DNA of 64,000 nt, taken from Chelydra serpentina (taxonomy: Eukaryota; Chordata; Testudines; Chelydridae). Location of the stretch: NCBI GenBank assembly GCA_037349315.1, contig JBAIAC010000054.1:4898001-4962000 (forward strand). Direction: 5' to 3'. Below, one piece after another: positions 47,690-59,625 of the stretch. A model generated the notes under the pieces. That model had not been told where the DNA came from and did not search any database. It worked only from the letters and a program-made list of their open reading frames with translations. Within the stretch, counting starts at the first letter, position 1. The number at the start of each line of letters is the position of its first letter. Made by a program: the position numbers and the translations under genes.

Positions 47690-48625
47690 GTACAACCTTA
47701 ATTCAGCCCCCTTGCATGTGTGCATTATGAGACAGTCTTTTATTACATACAGGAGCGGCATCAGCTTTTTTGCTATCCTAGGTGGCGGTGGCGGGAGAGG
47801 CTGCCGCCAAAATGCTGCCGAGATCCCCGGCGGCTGAAGACGCTGTCGCCAAGGACCCGGCGGCCGCCGAGGGACCGCAAATGCCGCCCCCCAAATCCTG
47901 CCGCCCTAGGCGACCGCCTAGGGTCACCTAATGGTAGCGCCGGCCCTGATTACATACAATTTCTTCCACAAGACCCCAGCCTCCTTCAGTGCGCAGGATG
48001 AACCTGCGCTGGGGATGAATCTGTGTTGTGTAGTAGAGAACATTGTCTGTAAGATCCCTGTGCGTCGCTAGGTGCAGAAGTTGGAAGGTGTGTAGTGGGG
48101 AAGGCAAGGGATTGCAGGAAGAGAAAGGACAGTCTGATGGCTAAGGCAGTTTAATGCTGCCCTGGAGAGCTGGATTCTATCCAACCCTGTGCCACAGAGC
48201 TCCTGTGTGAGGATGGACAAATCACTTCCATGAAACTCTTCACAGGTGGTCACTAACTGTGTGTTTGCTCATTTGCTGTGTGCCAAAGGTGAGACCCTCA
48301 GGGCTGATTTGCAGAGCTGCTGAGCACTGACAGTTACAACTCCAGTCACTGGGAGCTGCACTTGGGACATATACAAGGCATCTGAAGAGGCACCCCAAAA
48401 TTAGTGACTACTTTTAACCTTTCATCTCTCTGTGTCTGAGCTCCCCCTCTATAAAATGGGGCTAATACTGCCCCCTCATCTTGCAGTAGGCTGGTGAAAA
48501 GAAATTGACTAATGTTTGTGAAGTAGCCAGATACTCCAGTGAGGAGCGCCATCGGAAAGCCCAGGAGGAAATTAATAATTGTGTCTTCAGAGCAAGGTTT
48601 GAATACTATGTAATAACTAAGCTCT
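47690..48625 (+). repeat. Dispersed ~1-kb repeat, copy B
   Basis: Partner of 36690-37650. Interrupted by a hAT MITE at 47750-47948. Downstream similarity continues weakly (48880-48930 versus 39590-39650). Confidence 0.65.
47750..47948. mobile_element. hAT-like MITE, CAGGRSCGGC ends
   Basis: Starts CAGGAGCGGCATCAG, ends TAGCGCCGGCCCTG, and is flanked by a perfect 8-bp duplication attacata. It shares the ctaggcgaccgcctaggg subterminal palindrome with 29219-29759. Confidence 0.9.
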
Positions 48626-48680
48626 GGGGCCACACGTTGAACAACGAGGAGAAAACAAAACCTAGACTAGGTGCACTGGG

Positions 48681-48862
48681 GTGGAGGGATAGCTCAGTGG
48701 TTTGAGCATTGGCGTGCTAAACCCAGGGTTGTGAGTTCGATCCTTGAGGGGGCCATTTGGGGATCTGGGGCAAAAATTGGGGATTGGTCCTGCTTTGAGC
48801 AGGGGGTTGGACTAGATGACCTCCTAAGGTCCCTTCCAACCCTGAGATTCTATGATTCTATG
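48681..48862 (+). mobile_element. tRNA-derived turtle SINE
   Basis: Full-length. Here the B box reads gagttcgatcc, the exact pol III consensus form. Tail ends attctatgattctatg. Confidence 0.94.
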
Positions 48863-49279
48863 CTTGTTTATTGAGTACCATCCATCCAGTGCACTGAAAG
48901 AGGCCAGGGACTTGTGGAAAAAATAGCATTTGATCCTATAATTAAAGACGATATCATAATACATATGCACAAGGGGACAGGACAAATGAAGGTTGAACAA
49001 GCAACCTGCATTCTGGCATTTACTAATTTGAGAGGACTTGACTTTGCAACCTTAGTAACATTCTTTTACTGTAGTGTTTGCATGTGTGTGTATATAGACA
49101 AGGGGGAAACCCTAGGGGAAGAGGCAGGTGAACTCAGCCATGTAGGGCGCAATTGTGACCCTTGTGTGGTCACTTACATCAATACAAAGTGGGTGCCAAA
49201 TGCTACCAGATCAGAATGGGAGCACTTTGCACGGTGTAACTGACAACACAAGCAGCAGTGCAATGGAGAATTGACCGAG

Positions 49280-49485
49280 GCCTGAGATACACTGAGTTTG
49301 TGTCCTAGCATAACTGTCAGTACGAGCTGTCCTGATACAATTACACCAGCACAGCCCCTACTTGGAGGTACTGCATGGGTAGAAAGGTGCCTTTATACAA
49401 CCTAGCATATTCTCCTTCCTGGAGAGCATTTTCCTACACGGGTGTAGCTAAAGTGATACAATTTTTGTGTGTAGACAAGCCCTTA
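49280..49485. mobile_element. MITE, gtctaca family
   Basis: Left part agatacactgagtttgtg, right end tgtgtgtagacaagcccttag. No ORF. Confidence 0.45.
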
Positions 49486-50574
49486 GAATTCGAATCTTTG
49501 AAAATTAAGCACAGCTTTGATTTACTTAGCTTTACAGAGCCCCTCTGGGCTCCCATCCTGCGCTCCAGGGGCCATTCCATAAAAAACACCTGTTCCAAGT
49601 CTCCTGGGATAACAGCAACAAAAGCTGGACTAGAACTAAAGGCAGCGGCCGTAAATGCCTGCACTGCGATTCCCGCAGGACGGCAGTGCCCGAGTGGGTT
49701 TCCGAGTTTGTGCCAACGTTTAGTTTAACAGAGCCTGGGAGACATTTCAATCCCCCCCGGCCGGAGCTGCCAGCCTGTTCAATCGTTGGACGTTTTGCAC
49801 ATGTGACGGATCGAGTTTTTCCAAAGGGCTCAGAGCTGGATTTCCAAACGCTCCGCACTCAAAATATGGGCCCAATTAAAAAAAAAAACCGCTCAGCACC
49901 CAACGTGAAGAGTGCCGTGGAGAATCTGGCTTCCATGGGTAACATTTTCAAAAGTCCCTAGGTGACTTAGAAGCCTAATTTCACTGTCAATGAAACTTCA
50001 GCTCCTAAACCACTTAGGGGCTTATGAATGTTTTACCTTTGTTGCCTAGCTGATCTGCTTAAACACTGATTTAAACAAATAATCCTTGAGTCACTCTCAT
50101 GTTCTTCCCCCGACCTCCGGAGAAAGGCTGCTTCTGAGTCACTTTTCATTGACAGGTCCCTCCTGTTCTCCCTCTCCTAACTCCAGACAACACAGCAGCT
50201 GGGATCAGTTACAGAAAAACTCACATACCTGGAGACATGGGAGAGCTCTGCTTCCTTGAATCCTCTCTGTGGAATGTTAGGTGACAACTAATCCACGCCC
50301 CACTCAATGCAGTACTGTTCCCTATAGCCCAGTCTCCAGAGCTGTAGTAAGTTACATTTTCAATAAAAAGCACTGGGGCATCCATCATTCCCTTTGGGAG
50401 ACTATATGGATCGCCCTGCTAGGCTACTTTCACCCCCTCTGTTAGCGGATCAAACCCTTACCCGGCACGCGACTCACTCGGGCAGAGAGGGATTGGGAGC
50501 CTGGCCTGGGGTTCCCATTTTGGCCCAAGATTTGAATTGTACTTGGTTGGAGAGGAAGGAAGGTTAGCCCTGGG
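49486..50574. other. Non-coding stretch, nothing recognised
   Basis: No gene or named repeat seen. Confidence 0.3.
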
Positions 50575-50699
50575 TAGGGTGACCAGATGTCCCGATTTTA
50601 TAGGGACAGTCCCGATTTTGGGGTCTTTTTCTTATATAGGCTCCTATTACCCCCCCATCCCCTGTCCCAATTTTTCACATTTCCTATCTGGTCACCCTA
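50575..50699 (-). mobile_element. 125-bp MITE, TAGGGTGACCAG ends
   Basis: Reverse-oriented relative of 36795 and 57378, with perfect 8-bp target duplication gccctggg (50567-50574 and 50700-50707). Confidence 0.95.
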
Positions 50700-52032
50700 G
50701 CCCTGGGAGTGGGGCCGAGATGTCTAGTTCAAACTGACCTATGGTTAGAACAATTCCTTTTCGCAGTACGGCTCCCCAAAGCCCCCCAATCCCTGCGTGC
50801 CATCGGTCCTCTTATTGCTTTTACAGGACGGACACTGATGAACATGCTTGGGTTTAAGTGCAGTGAAGTCATTTCACCCCCTGTTACCCGGTGAGGTTTG
50901 GTTTTCTCTGTTAACGTTGCCTTTTCATTGGATCTGGTTTAACGGCGCATTGGACAGCATCTTCCTGACACTTTCTAGAGGAGCTCTCTCTCGTCACTGA
51001 TCTTGCTGCCCGTTTTTTAAAAGGAGTGCGCTCCTGAAGATTGTCTAGTCATGGTCCAAAATGCACCCGCTTCTCCCCCTCTGCCTGCCGCGGTCCGCAT
51101 TGATCAGGCAGCGGCAAGAGCTCAGAGACTTACCCTCCGGTAGTAGCAGAAGCACTGTGATGTATTCGGGATGGTTTTTCCTTCTCCCCTCGTGTCTGCT
51201 GGTAACACTGAAGGAATCCATCCAGCTGAGGCCTGCGCGCAGGCTGTGGTCACTCTCAACTTCTGCTTTCCTGTGGTTTCACCATCTCCTCTTCCTCCAC
51301 AATCTTTCCTGTTGCTTGTTCAGCTGTTTCTCGAGAAGGTTGTCTCAATGCACCCAGCCACCAAGGCTCTGCTTTCACTCCTCGATGCCAGCTCCGAGAA
51401 GCAGTGCAAGTGAGGCAGGAGAGGGCAGCAGATGTCCCTCCATCTCCAGCCTTCCATGAGGTAGCCTGTGAAGGGAAACGCTTGCTTGCTTTCGTTACAT
51501 GATGACCTGCGCTTGCTCACTCGCGCTCTCGCTCTTCCCCCCTCCCCTCCGGCCGCACCCCCACTCAATAATAAAAAAAGTTGTGGTTAGTTTTTTTTTC
51601 TGGGTTTTCCCCATTTGTTTTTGCCAGCCTTTCGCCTCCTGCCTTCCCTGGCTTGGGGCGGGGGGAGGGTGGGGGGGAGGTTGTAGAGAAGCAGCCTGGC
51701 CACTTCCCCAGCCCTTAATCAAGGCATTCGGGGTTCACGTTGCCAAGAAAGAAGTTTTTCTCCCCAGTATTTGAGTTAAAGGAAACTTTGCAAAACCAAC
51801 CCCCCAAATCCCTTCCTCTCTCCGCTCATCACCTCTTCCTGGGTCTCAGGATCCTGCTAGTTTTCCGGTCAGCCAGAGAGTCTGCCAGGCTGGATTGCTC
51901 ATTAAAATACAAGTGCCGGAGCGGGAGGGGGAGAGGAATAAAGCAGGAGAAAATGACACAACCGCCCCCCCCCCCTTTTATTCCTTGGCACGTCCTTGTT
52001 CAGAGATTGATTTCCTCCTCTTTCACCTAGTC
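50700..52032. other. Non-coding stretch
   Basis: A 132-codon open frame at 51061-51459 has no recognisable domain. A C-run lies at about 51963-51975. Nothing else named. Confidence 0.3.
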
Positions 52033-52324
52033 CAGGGATAAGCAACCTATGGCACGCGTGCTGATTTCAGTGGCACTCACACTGCCCGGGTCCTGGCCAC
52101 CGGTCCGGGGCGCTCTGCATTTTAATTTAATTTTAAGTGAAGCTTCTTAAACATTTTTAAAACCTTATTTACTTTACATACAACAATAGTTTAGTTCTAT
52201 ATTATAGACTTATAGAAAGAGACCTTCTAAAAATGTTAAACTGTATGACTGGTACGCGAAACCTTACATTAGAGTGAATAAATGAAGACTCGGCACACCG
52301 CTTCTGAAAGATTGCCGACTCCTG
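52033..52324. mobile_element. hAT-like MITE, CAGGGATAAGCAACC ends
   Basis: Left end CAGGGATAAGCAACCTATGG, right end AAGATTGCCGACTCCTG (inverted, imperfect). Flanks acctagtc and tcctagtc match 7/8, with one base between element and right copy. Confidence 0.75.
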
Positions 52325-53035
52325 ATCCTAGTCCATGAGCAGATGAGTGTGTGATGGGTGGGGAGGGGACGTACTAGGGACAAAATGGGCTGCAAAAGAA
52401 CCAAGCTTTGGAGGGTTGTGATCTCTGCCACGCTCTGCACAGTGCGTTACTTTATGCAGCAGTGACCGAGTTAACTGCACCTCTAGGTGGGTTAGTTACA
52501 ACAGCAGACACCTGTGGGGCTCCTGCGTGGGGAAGCCAATGAGAGAGTGTGGGGAATAATCTCTTCCCTTTCAGCTCTGCTCCTCCCACCCCACTCCCCC
52601 AAGCTGTCTGAGCACCTGGGAGATTCACTGCGTGTTTTAACCTTGCCATCATTAATGCTGGGTTAATAGTCTGCATATTACAGACCACTGAGCTCCCAGT
52701 GACAATCAGTCAGGCACTGTCTTTAGCTGCAGGGTGCACATAAAAGAGAAAGCCCTTTAGCAAGGAGATGCACGTGACGACCCCCAGGGCTGTGTGCTCT
52801 GTGGGTTGGGGCGGGTTTCCACGGGGTGTGTGCACCAGGGCTGCATTGTGCCCTTCGTGCAATGTTGCCCCCGTTCAGCCTCGATCCTGTCAGGTAGGGT
52901 CACTGCATCAGGAGGGGGTGACATTTGTGTCACTGCAGCCGTGTTGTTCCCAGAGATATTTGGGTCTGATCTCGGCTCTCCTGTGCTCTGAGTAGGGGAG
53001 GCTCTGGGGGGGGGGTGATAAATACAGTACTAAAC

Positions 53036-53130
53036 GCTAGCACCTAGCATTTATATAGTACTCTTCAGCTGTAGCTCTCCAAGCACTTTACAGATGAGGG
53101 TGATAGGCTTATCCTCATTTCACAGATGGG
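53036..53130 (-). mobile_element. Old MIR-related SINE fragment
   Basis: ctccaagcactttacagatg then cctcatttcacagatgggca, typical of MIR-type cores in the opposite orientation. Confidence 0.4.
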
Positions 53131-56100
53131 CAAATTCAGTTGAAACCAACATTTTTTTTTTCATGGAACTGTCAACCCTGATCTCACGTTTCAATGAGCC
53201 TGGCGGAGATTTCCAAATAACGTTTAAAAATGACACGAACCAATTTTGTTCCGTTCGTTTGAAAACAAACAACAGCAACAACAACAAACCAAACCCCGCC
53301 CCGGTGGAAGGAGGTTGTGAATGAAACAGGGCATGCACAAACCAGGAAGGGCGGTTTTGTGTAGAAGTGTCAGGGCGAAATCTTAGCGGTGGGATACGAT
53401 CGGTGTGATGCTTCCCACAGGGCAGGAGATGTTTTTCATCTGGAGTGAAGACTTTGGGGGAATAACATTTTTGCCAGCAATGTTGGTTTTCTGCCTGATT
53501 CATGTGGCTTCTACAGTGCTTAAGAGGTGGGGAGGTCACAAGGGGTCACAAACCAAGCCAAAAAAAAATGTCAACACTGAGCTGGGGGGCGGAGGGACAC
53601 ATTTTAAACGCTCTTATTACCGCGGCTACTCCCAGGGTCTGGTAGATCCTTCCGCCACTTTAAGCAGCGGTTCCCTGTTGGGGGATTCATAAAAAAATCT
53701 GGGTCCACCCCTGCATGGGCACCTGCCCAGCCACAGCAATTTTGGGCGGTGGGCTCCAGCCAGCCCCCTACGCCCTTGCCCAAAGTTCCCGCCCCAGACA
53801 CGACAGGCCTGGGCGGGTGCAGCCTGGTGGGCTCCTGACTCAATGTGGTGCTTGGTGCCACCGTCTGTGTCCTGTCACACTCTGACTGCAAACAGGATGC
53901 CAGGCTCATTCTAGACCCCAGTGACTCATCCTGAAACTGCCGCCCACTCACACTGGTACCGCCAGACTTTTTGCTCTCCCTGAACCCTGCCCCTGCTGCC
54001 CCCACTGGCATGCTGGTGCCCCAGAAAAGGAAAGGAGAGCAGATGTGTGCCCTATAGAGGGGCAGGATCTCTGTTCCCCCGCAGGTCAGCCCCCCAGCAG
54101 ATCCCTGACGGTCCCAGCTCCCGTTCCCAATCCTGCCACTGCTCAAGGCTCCATGTCATTGTCTGTATCACAATAGCAGCTGGAGAGCAGGGCCCCACTG
54201 TACTAGGTACTATACAAACACAGAGTAAGAGGCAGCCCCTGCCCGGAAGAGCTCACAATCTCCACCGACAAACGGTGGAAGGGGAAACTGAGGCACGGAG
54301 CTGGGACGTGACTTCCCCAAGGTCACACAGCAGAGGCAAAAATAGACTCCAAGTCTCCAGTTCGTTGCGCTGGCCCCTGAACCATGCTGCCTCTCGGATG
54401 CTGGGGGCCACATGGGCACAGCCTGCTGGGAATTGCAAGGCCCCGGTCATCATGGGACAGTGGCATGGGTGGGCTAATCTGAACACTGGACTCCCTCCCC
54501 CCAAACCAGTCACCAGGCACTGAGCTCCCTCCACACCTTGGGGTTGCTCGGGGCAACTGTGGCAGGACCTGGCCCTGCTGTTTAGGTTGAAATGTCTTGC
54601 CAGAGGAGACCCTAGAATTCCCCAGGCCCTGCTGGCCAGATTCATCAGCTCCTGTGTGGCACGAGAGGACAGTGCCCTCACTGCCCTTCCCTTCTTCTAG
54701 ACCCTCACCTCCTTGCAGACACAGGAGAGCCCAGGGAAGGGGCGGTCAAATGGGGACACCTCTTGCCCTGGACTAGTGACCCCCCCTCGTTAATCCAGGG
54801 GCTGAGACCTGGGTAGGCCCGGGGGTTGGCCATGATGACCATTGTCAGCCCTGTGCTAGTGGAGCATCCACCTGACTGGGGGCGGAGGGGGGGGTGAGTC
54901 CGGCGCCTAGTGGATGAGCCTTCATGGTACAAACCATCCCACGCCTGGCACTAAGCTGCCCGCTTCATCAGGCGAGGCCAAGGGTCTTGTGAACAAAATG
55001 CCAACCTCCCCTGTCACCGCTAGAGGGTGCTCTGCCCGCTCAGGGTAGCACCACAGCCGCAAAATTGGCAACCCTGGGCCCCTTCCCCAGGGCTAAACCC
55101 AACACAAGGGGTTTTCCTCAAGGCTGCAGGCTAATCCCCCCTTGATGCCCTCCCGCAGCCCTCTGGGGAGTGGGGGTCCCTAGGCAAACCAGCAGGAAGC
55201 TCCCCGGGGCTCCAGCCGCGACTTGGCCTCAGCTCACTGTTTCAGTGTCTCGCTGGTGCCAGGAATAGGAAGTGCCATGTGGTTCAGCCAACGCCCCAGG
55301 CACCCTCTGAGGCCAGCTACAGCTCTGAGTTGGGTGTTTTTTCCTACCCAAATGTGTGTCCTATTTCCTGTTATCTGCACACAGCCTCCCCTCACTGATG
55401 TGTAAGCCAGATACCAGGTGGCTTGCAGCCCAAATTCCGCCTCGCTGTGGTTTAATCATCCTATGCCGATCTGAGAACAAACGCTGTAACCCACACGTGA
55501 GAGAAAGGGGAGGAGGCCACAGGAGTGCCCAAGGGCACGGGCAGTGCTCATGAGTACATCCCTGCTGTGAAGGCCAGGACCACAAGCCTGCGGCTGCCTA
55601 GGGCCCTGTGTCACTGGGCTGCATGCAGTGGGCACTCTAAGCTTCAACACCGCTCCTGCCCCAAACACCCGGCCACATGCCCCTCGAGCGAGAGGAGAAT
55701 CTCCATTGTCCCATGGTGGCACGGGGTCTATGACACACAGCTGAGGGTTTTTTTATTACATCTGGTAGAGAGCCGTGGAATGTGGGAGGCCGGTTCACCC
55801 CCATAGGGAACTTCACCTGCGGCAAAGCCACCTATTTTCCATGGCACTGTTAGGGAGTAAGGACAGATATTCAGCTCCCGAGGTGCTGTCACTCCACTGC
55901 ACCATGTCCTCCTGGAGAGGGGTTCCCCCTGAGAGCAGGGGCTGAGATCTGTGCAAACAGCCTCCTGGAGCCTGCCTTAGCAAGTCTCACTCACGCTCTC
56001 CCCAGCCTCTGCGATCAGAGAGTTGAGCTAAGCTCTTTACAGCTCAACCTTCAGTGAGCAAGATCTTATTGGCCAAGTCAGCCCTGCAGCTAGTCCTATG

Positions 56101-57169
56101 AGTCTCATAGCCCGCAGCAGGGCCCTGGGAGGATTCATGGGACTTGAACCCAGGTCTGTAGAGTGCCAGGGAAGGCAGTACTTCCAGGCAGCCTTGGCAA
56201 AGGCATGGTCACTGCACCAAACATCCTGGGAGACCAGTCACTGCAGGGCGCCATCCACAGCAGAGGTGACTGGTAGCTCCTCCCCTGGCCACGGATTGGC
56301 CCAGACCAGCTATTTAAGCGTGGAGGGAGGCCCAGGAAGTTGTCTGTGTGACAAGGCAGAACTTTGACCTGCTGCTGAGACAGACCCTCACCCTGTCTTG
56401 CCCCTCGTTCCGGGCCCTGCCCTGGGTTCCTGGCTATTGACTCCGGCTTGACCCTTGTCTCTGGCTCCTGGCTGTTGATTCCAGCTTATCCTCCCCCAGC
56501 CTGATGGCCTATGGCTCTAACCTCTGGCCCTGACTGCCCCAGCCCCAGTCCCTGACAGGCTTACACAGGAGCAACTCATTGGCATTTAGAGCAGTGCTCC
56601 TGTTAAGGGGAAAAAGTCAGGGAGCCCTTGGGGCTGGTCTCTTCAGCACCAAATCCACCCGGCTGGGGCTGGAGAGACCGGGGAACAGGGTGGCTGAAAC
56701 CAGGAGCTCCAGCCTGAACCCAGGCTTGGCATTGTGCTGCTGCCAACTTCAACCATGGCTCCCCCCTCCCCGCTGCCCACAGCTCCCGGGCAAGACGGTC
56801 TGATTCAGGAGCCGAAGTCCCATTGATATGATCACTTCTGAAAATGGGGTGTAAGTTCCTAAGTCGCCTGGGTGCTTTTGAAAATGTCGCTCTACATCAT
56901 TTTAGGGTCTGTCCCCCACAACTCAACACAAAGGATGCTGGGCAACGCCTGCTCTCTCGTTCCTCCTGCCTGGGATCATCCTTCTCACAGTCCACTGGGT
57001 GGTCCCAATGGCAATCCAGTTTTACGTGACGTGAAGCTGTAATTGTCTTTAATGTCCTGGGGTGGAGTGGTAGGGGTACAGCAGCGACCCCTGATGACAT
57101 GTAGAATGTTGAGGGGTGGGCCTAGGGAGGTCCCGATACTGTGCTCTCAATGGGCGGCAGAGGAAGGGG
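53131..57169. other. Long non-coding stretch
   Basis: I find no splice-supported gene. 53130-53310 is AT-rich with palindromic character. 54280-54345 has a MIR-like gaaactgaggcacggagctg patch. 56400-56540 is a degenerate CTGG/TGACTCC pyrimidine-rich repeat (ggttcctggctattgactcc). The rest is unassigned. Confidence 0.35.
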
Positions 57170-57377
57170 AGCCCAGGATCGTTGAACCTGCAGGTCCAGT
57201 AGAGTCTGCAGCATCTCTGTTTGCTGCCTGAGAAGCCCCACTATGTCCTGGTGCATCTCCCTCTCTTTTTCCTGCTGGGATCATGGCCCTTTCTCCTCTC
57301 CACTCTTTCCTTCTCCAGGCTATCCACAATGTTCATCCTCCAGGCCCTGTGCTCATGGTCAGAAGCAGCACTGGCTT

Positions 57378-57503
57378 TAGGGTGACCAGACAGCAAATGT
57401 GAAAAAATCGGGACAGAAGGTGGGGGGGTAATAGGAGCTTATGTAAGAAAAAGACCCAAAAATCAGGACTGTCCCTATAAAATCGGGACATCTGGTCACC
57501 CTA
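57378..57503 (+). mobile_element. 126-bp MITE, TAGGGTGACCAG ends
   Basis: Same family as 36795 and 50575. Target duplication actggctt/gctggctt (7 of 8). It sits within the decayed Myb/SANT gene. Confidence 0.93.
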
Positions 57504-57768
57504 GCTGGCTTGCAGGATCTCATTGAATGTGTCATCCCGAATCTTCTCCTTTCTCCTCCTCATCTGGCTCAGGCGTTCCACAGATACGGAGAGGGGGAGA
57601 CACTGCAGGCCACAATGGCAGCAGCTGCAGATAAAACACACGCAGCTTTGTCATCTATTCATTCGGAAAGTAAAACTTAAGATGCACAACTCATTCCCCT
57701 GGTTTCCCGAATGTTTTAGGCGCCACATTCTCACTTCTGCTTGGGATTGCGTGTGCATGGGGTAACCC

Positions 57769-58214
57769 CAGGGCTGTCCCTAGACATTTTGGTGCCCTAT
57801 GCCGCCTGCAGAGGGGGGGGGGGCACCCTGGCTCCAGGCCTCCGCGCGGGGCGGGAGCGGGGGGGTTGGTGGTGTCCCCAGGCCTCTGGCTGGGAGCCGG
57901 TGGAGCGGGCTGAGGCTGGGTCGCTCCACTTCCTGCTGCCCGGTGAGTGCAGGGCGCGCCCGACCCCTGCTGCAGTCCCCTGGGATGTAGCTCAGGGGAA
58001 GGGGTGGAGTGGGGGCGGGGCTGGGGCGGAGCAGGGGCTTTGGGGAAGAGGTGAAGCAGGGGTGGAGGCAGCTTTCCTTGCCAGGGGATCAGGCTGACCA
58101 TTGGAGCAGCATGCAGCTGCGTAGGGCACCAGGACATTTGGGGCAATTTGGTGCCCCAAATGTCCTGGTGCCCTATGGTGCTGTGTAGCTTGCGGATGGG
58201 TAAGGACGGCCCTG
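57769..58214. mobile_element. hAT-like MITE with internal perfect hairpin
   Basis: Starts CAGGGCTGTCCCTAG, ends AAGGACGGCCCTG. Flanks ggtaaccc/tgtaaccc match 7/8. Opens with ttggtgccctatgccgcctg, and near the right end has 24-bp perfect inverted arms (58122-58145 and 58152-58175). Confidence 0.85.
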
Positions 58215-58388
58215 TGTAACCCAGACACTTTCTGGGTGTGGTGTTCTGTCCCATCGAGTGGCACTGAGAGTGTTAAATGAGAGTGTTAAATGAGTCTGCT
58301 CCACAGCCTTAGCTAAGAGCCGGTTGACTTTTAGCTTATGCAGTAGAGGCTCATGCACTAAGCTCCAGAGGTCCCAGGTTTGATCCTG

Positions 58389-58406
58389 CCCCCCCCCCCC
58401 CCCCCG
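58389..58406 (+). repeat. Poly-C tract
   Basis: Run of about 18 C bases just beyond the hAT MITE. Confidence 0.85.
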
Positions 58407-59625
58407 ACGAGCGGGGTCTGGTGGTGTTTCAATAGACCAGCCATGGTGAGCATGGCCTGCTGGGGGATGGGGAAATGAGGCAGGAATTGCTCGGTTGCAT
58501 GGTTGTAGAGGGCAATGGAACTGAATACTGTCACCATTTCCCACCGGCGGTGGTTATTTTAGCTGATCTCTAACTCCTGAGGGTAACAAAGGCAGAGAGA
58601 ACACAGCTGCAGCCAGAGTGCAGAAGCTCCCCGGGCCCCGGAGTCTGCTAGTCTGTGTATTGCAATGGTGTCTGCTGCAGTTATCGCTGTGTGGCGTGGG
58701 AAAGTGGCCTCCCACGGAGGAAGAAATGAAGCAGCCTTCCCTAGAACCCTTCAGCAGGGAGTGCAGAGTAATCTTCAGCGAAGTTTCAGAGATCTCCCTG
58801 GAGGATTCAAGGGACATCCCTGTGGACATAAGCAAACTTTGTTGGGGAATGAAAACCAGATAGCAACACTACCTCTTTCGGTTGTACCACTGCCGCTTCT
58901 AGCACAAGTACATTAATGAAACGTCAAAAGCGGTGTCCTGCTACTTGGGGTGCCATCCCTGTCATTGAAAATGTACCTGCACACTTACTTAGGGTTTGTT
59001 CTCCTGCAATGGGCTCGCCCGTGCCCGACTGGCTGGACTGGGGTGGAGCCAAAAACAGGTCCAGGCTCACTGTGCAGCTGCATCCTCCTTTCGTCTGTCC
59101 CCCATACTCCTCTTCCTCCTCCTCCTCCGTGTTCACAGCCGGGCCCGTGACTTGCGCTCCTTGGAGCTCTCCACGGTGGTGTGGGTACGGGGGTCTCGGC
59201 TGAGTGCGGCATGCAGATCTTTGTAAAAGCTCAGCACCGGATCGACCGTTGGCCTCCCTGGCCTTCTGGTGTGCCTGCCCCAGCGCCTTGGCTTTCACGC
59301 AGCGCTGCCGCTGCTCCCTGTCAGAGCCCGGCTGCATGCCCTGGGCAATCTGCTCGCTGACGTCCAGGTTTCTACAGCTTGCTTGGAGCGCTGCCTGCAC
59401 AGCCTCTTCTCCCCAAAGGCCCAGGAGAGCGGAGAGCTCCTGTCTGCTCCAGGCAGGAGCACGTCTGGAGCGGGTAGCATGGTCAGCAGGGCAGTTCCAT
59501 TCAACACTGGAGAACTGCTAGATGTACTCGCCAAGCTGGTTAGCTTTAAAGGGGAGGGGAAGCTTTTGGTCTACATGACCCTTAGGCAGCGAGTTTACGA
59601 TTGTGACCACAGCAATGAGCGTAGG

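Larger units (their letters stand above)
57170..59517 (-). pseudogene. Decayed Myb/SANT-like gene of PIF/Harbinger type (MSANTD-like)
   Basis: On the minus strand 59517-58924 is one open frame with no early ATG. It reads RRAPAWSRQELSALLGLWGE, then NLDVSEQIAQGM, then KALGQAHQKAREANGRSG, the Myb/SANT-like DNA-binding domain that accompanies PIF/Harbinger transposases and is abundant in turtle genomes as predicted 'MSANTD/ZSCAN29-like' genes. An acidic EEEEEEE stretch follows. The matching C-terminal pieces lie further on: ERLSQMRRRKEKIRDDTFNE near 57510-57590, then EMHQDIVGLLRQQTEMLQ and TLLDLQV near 57190-57290. Two hAT insertions (57378-57503 and 57769-58214) and frameshifts break the link. 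The proposed DNA-binding role is family knowledge; this copy looks dead, though the N-terminal domain is intact. Confidence 0.6.

Noticed and set aside
48681..48760. tRNA gene with good A and B boxes
   Set aside because: It is the head of a SINE with a CR1-like tail, present in five copies; the tRNA fold is not intact.
51061..51459. 132-codon plus ORF
   Set aside because: No recognisable domain, splice sites or codon pattern.
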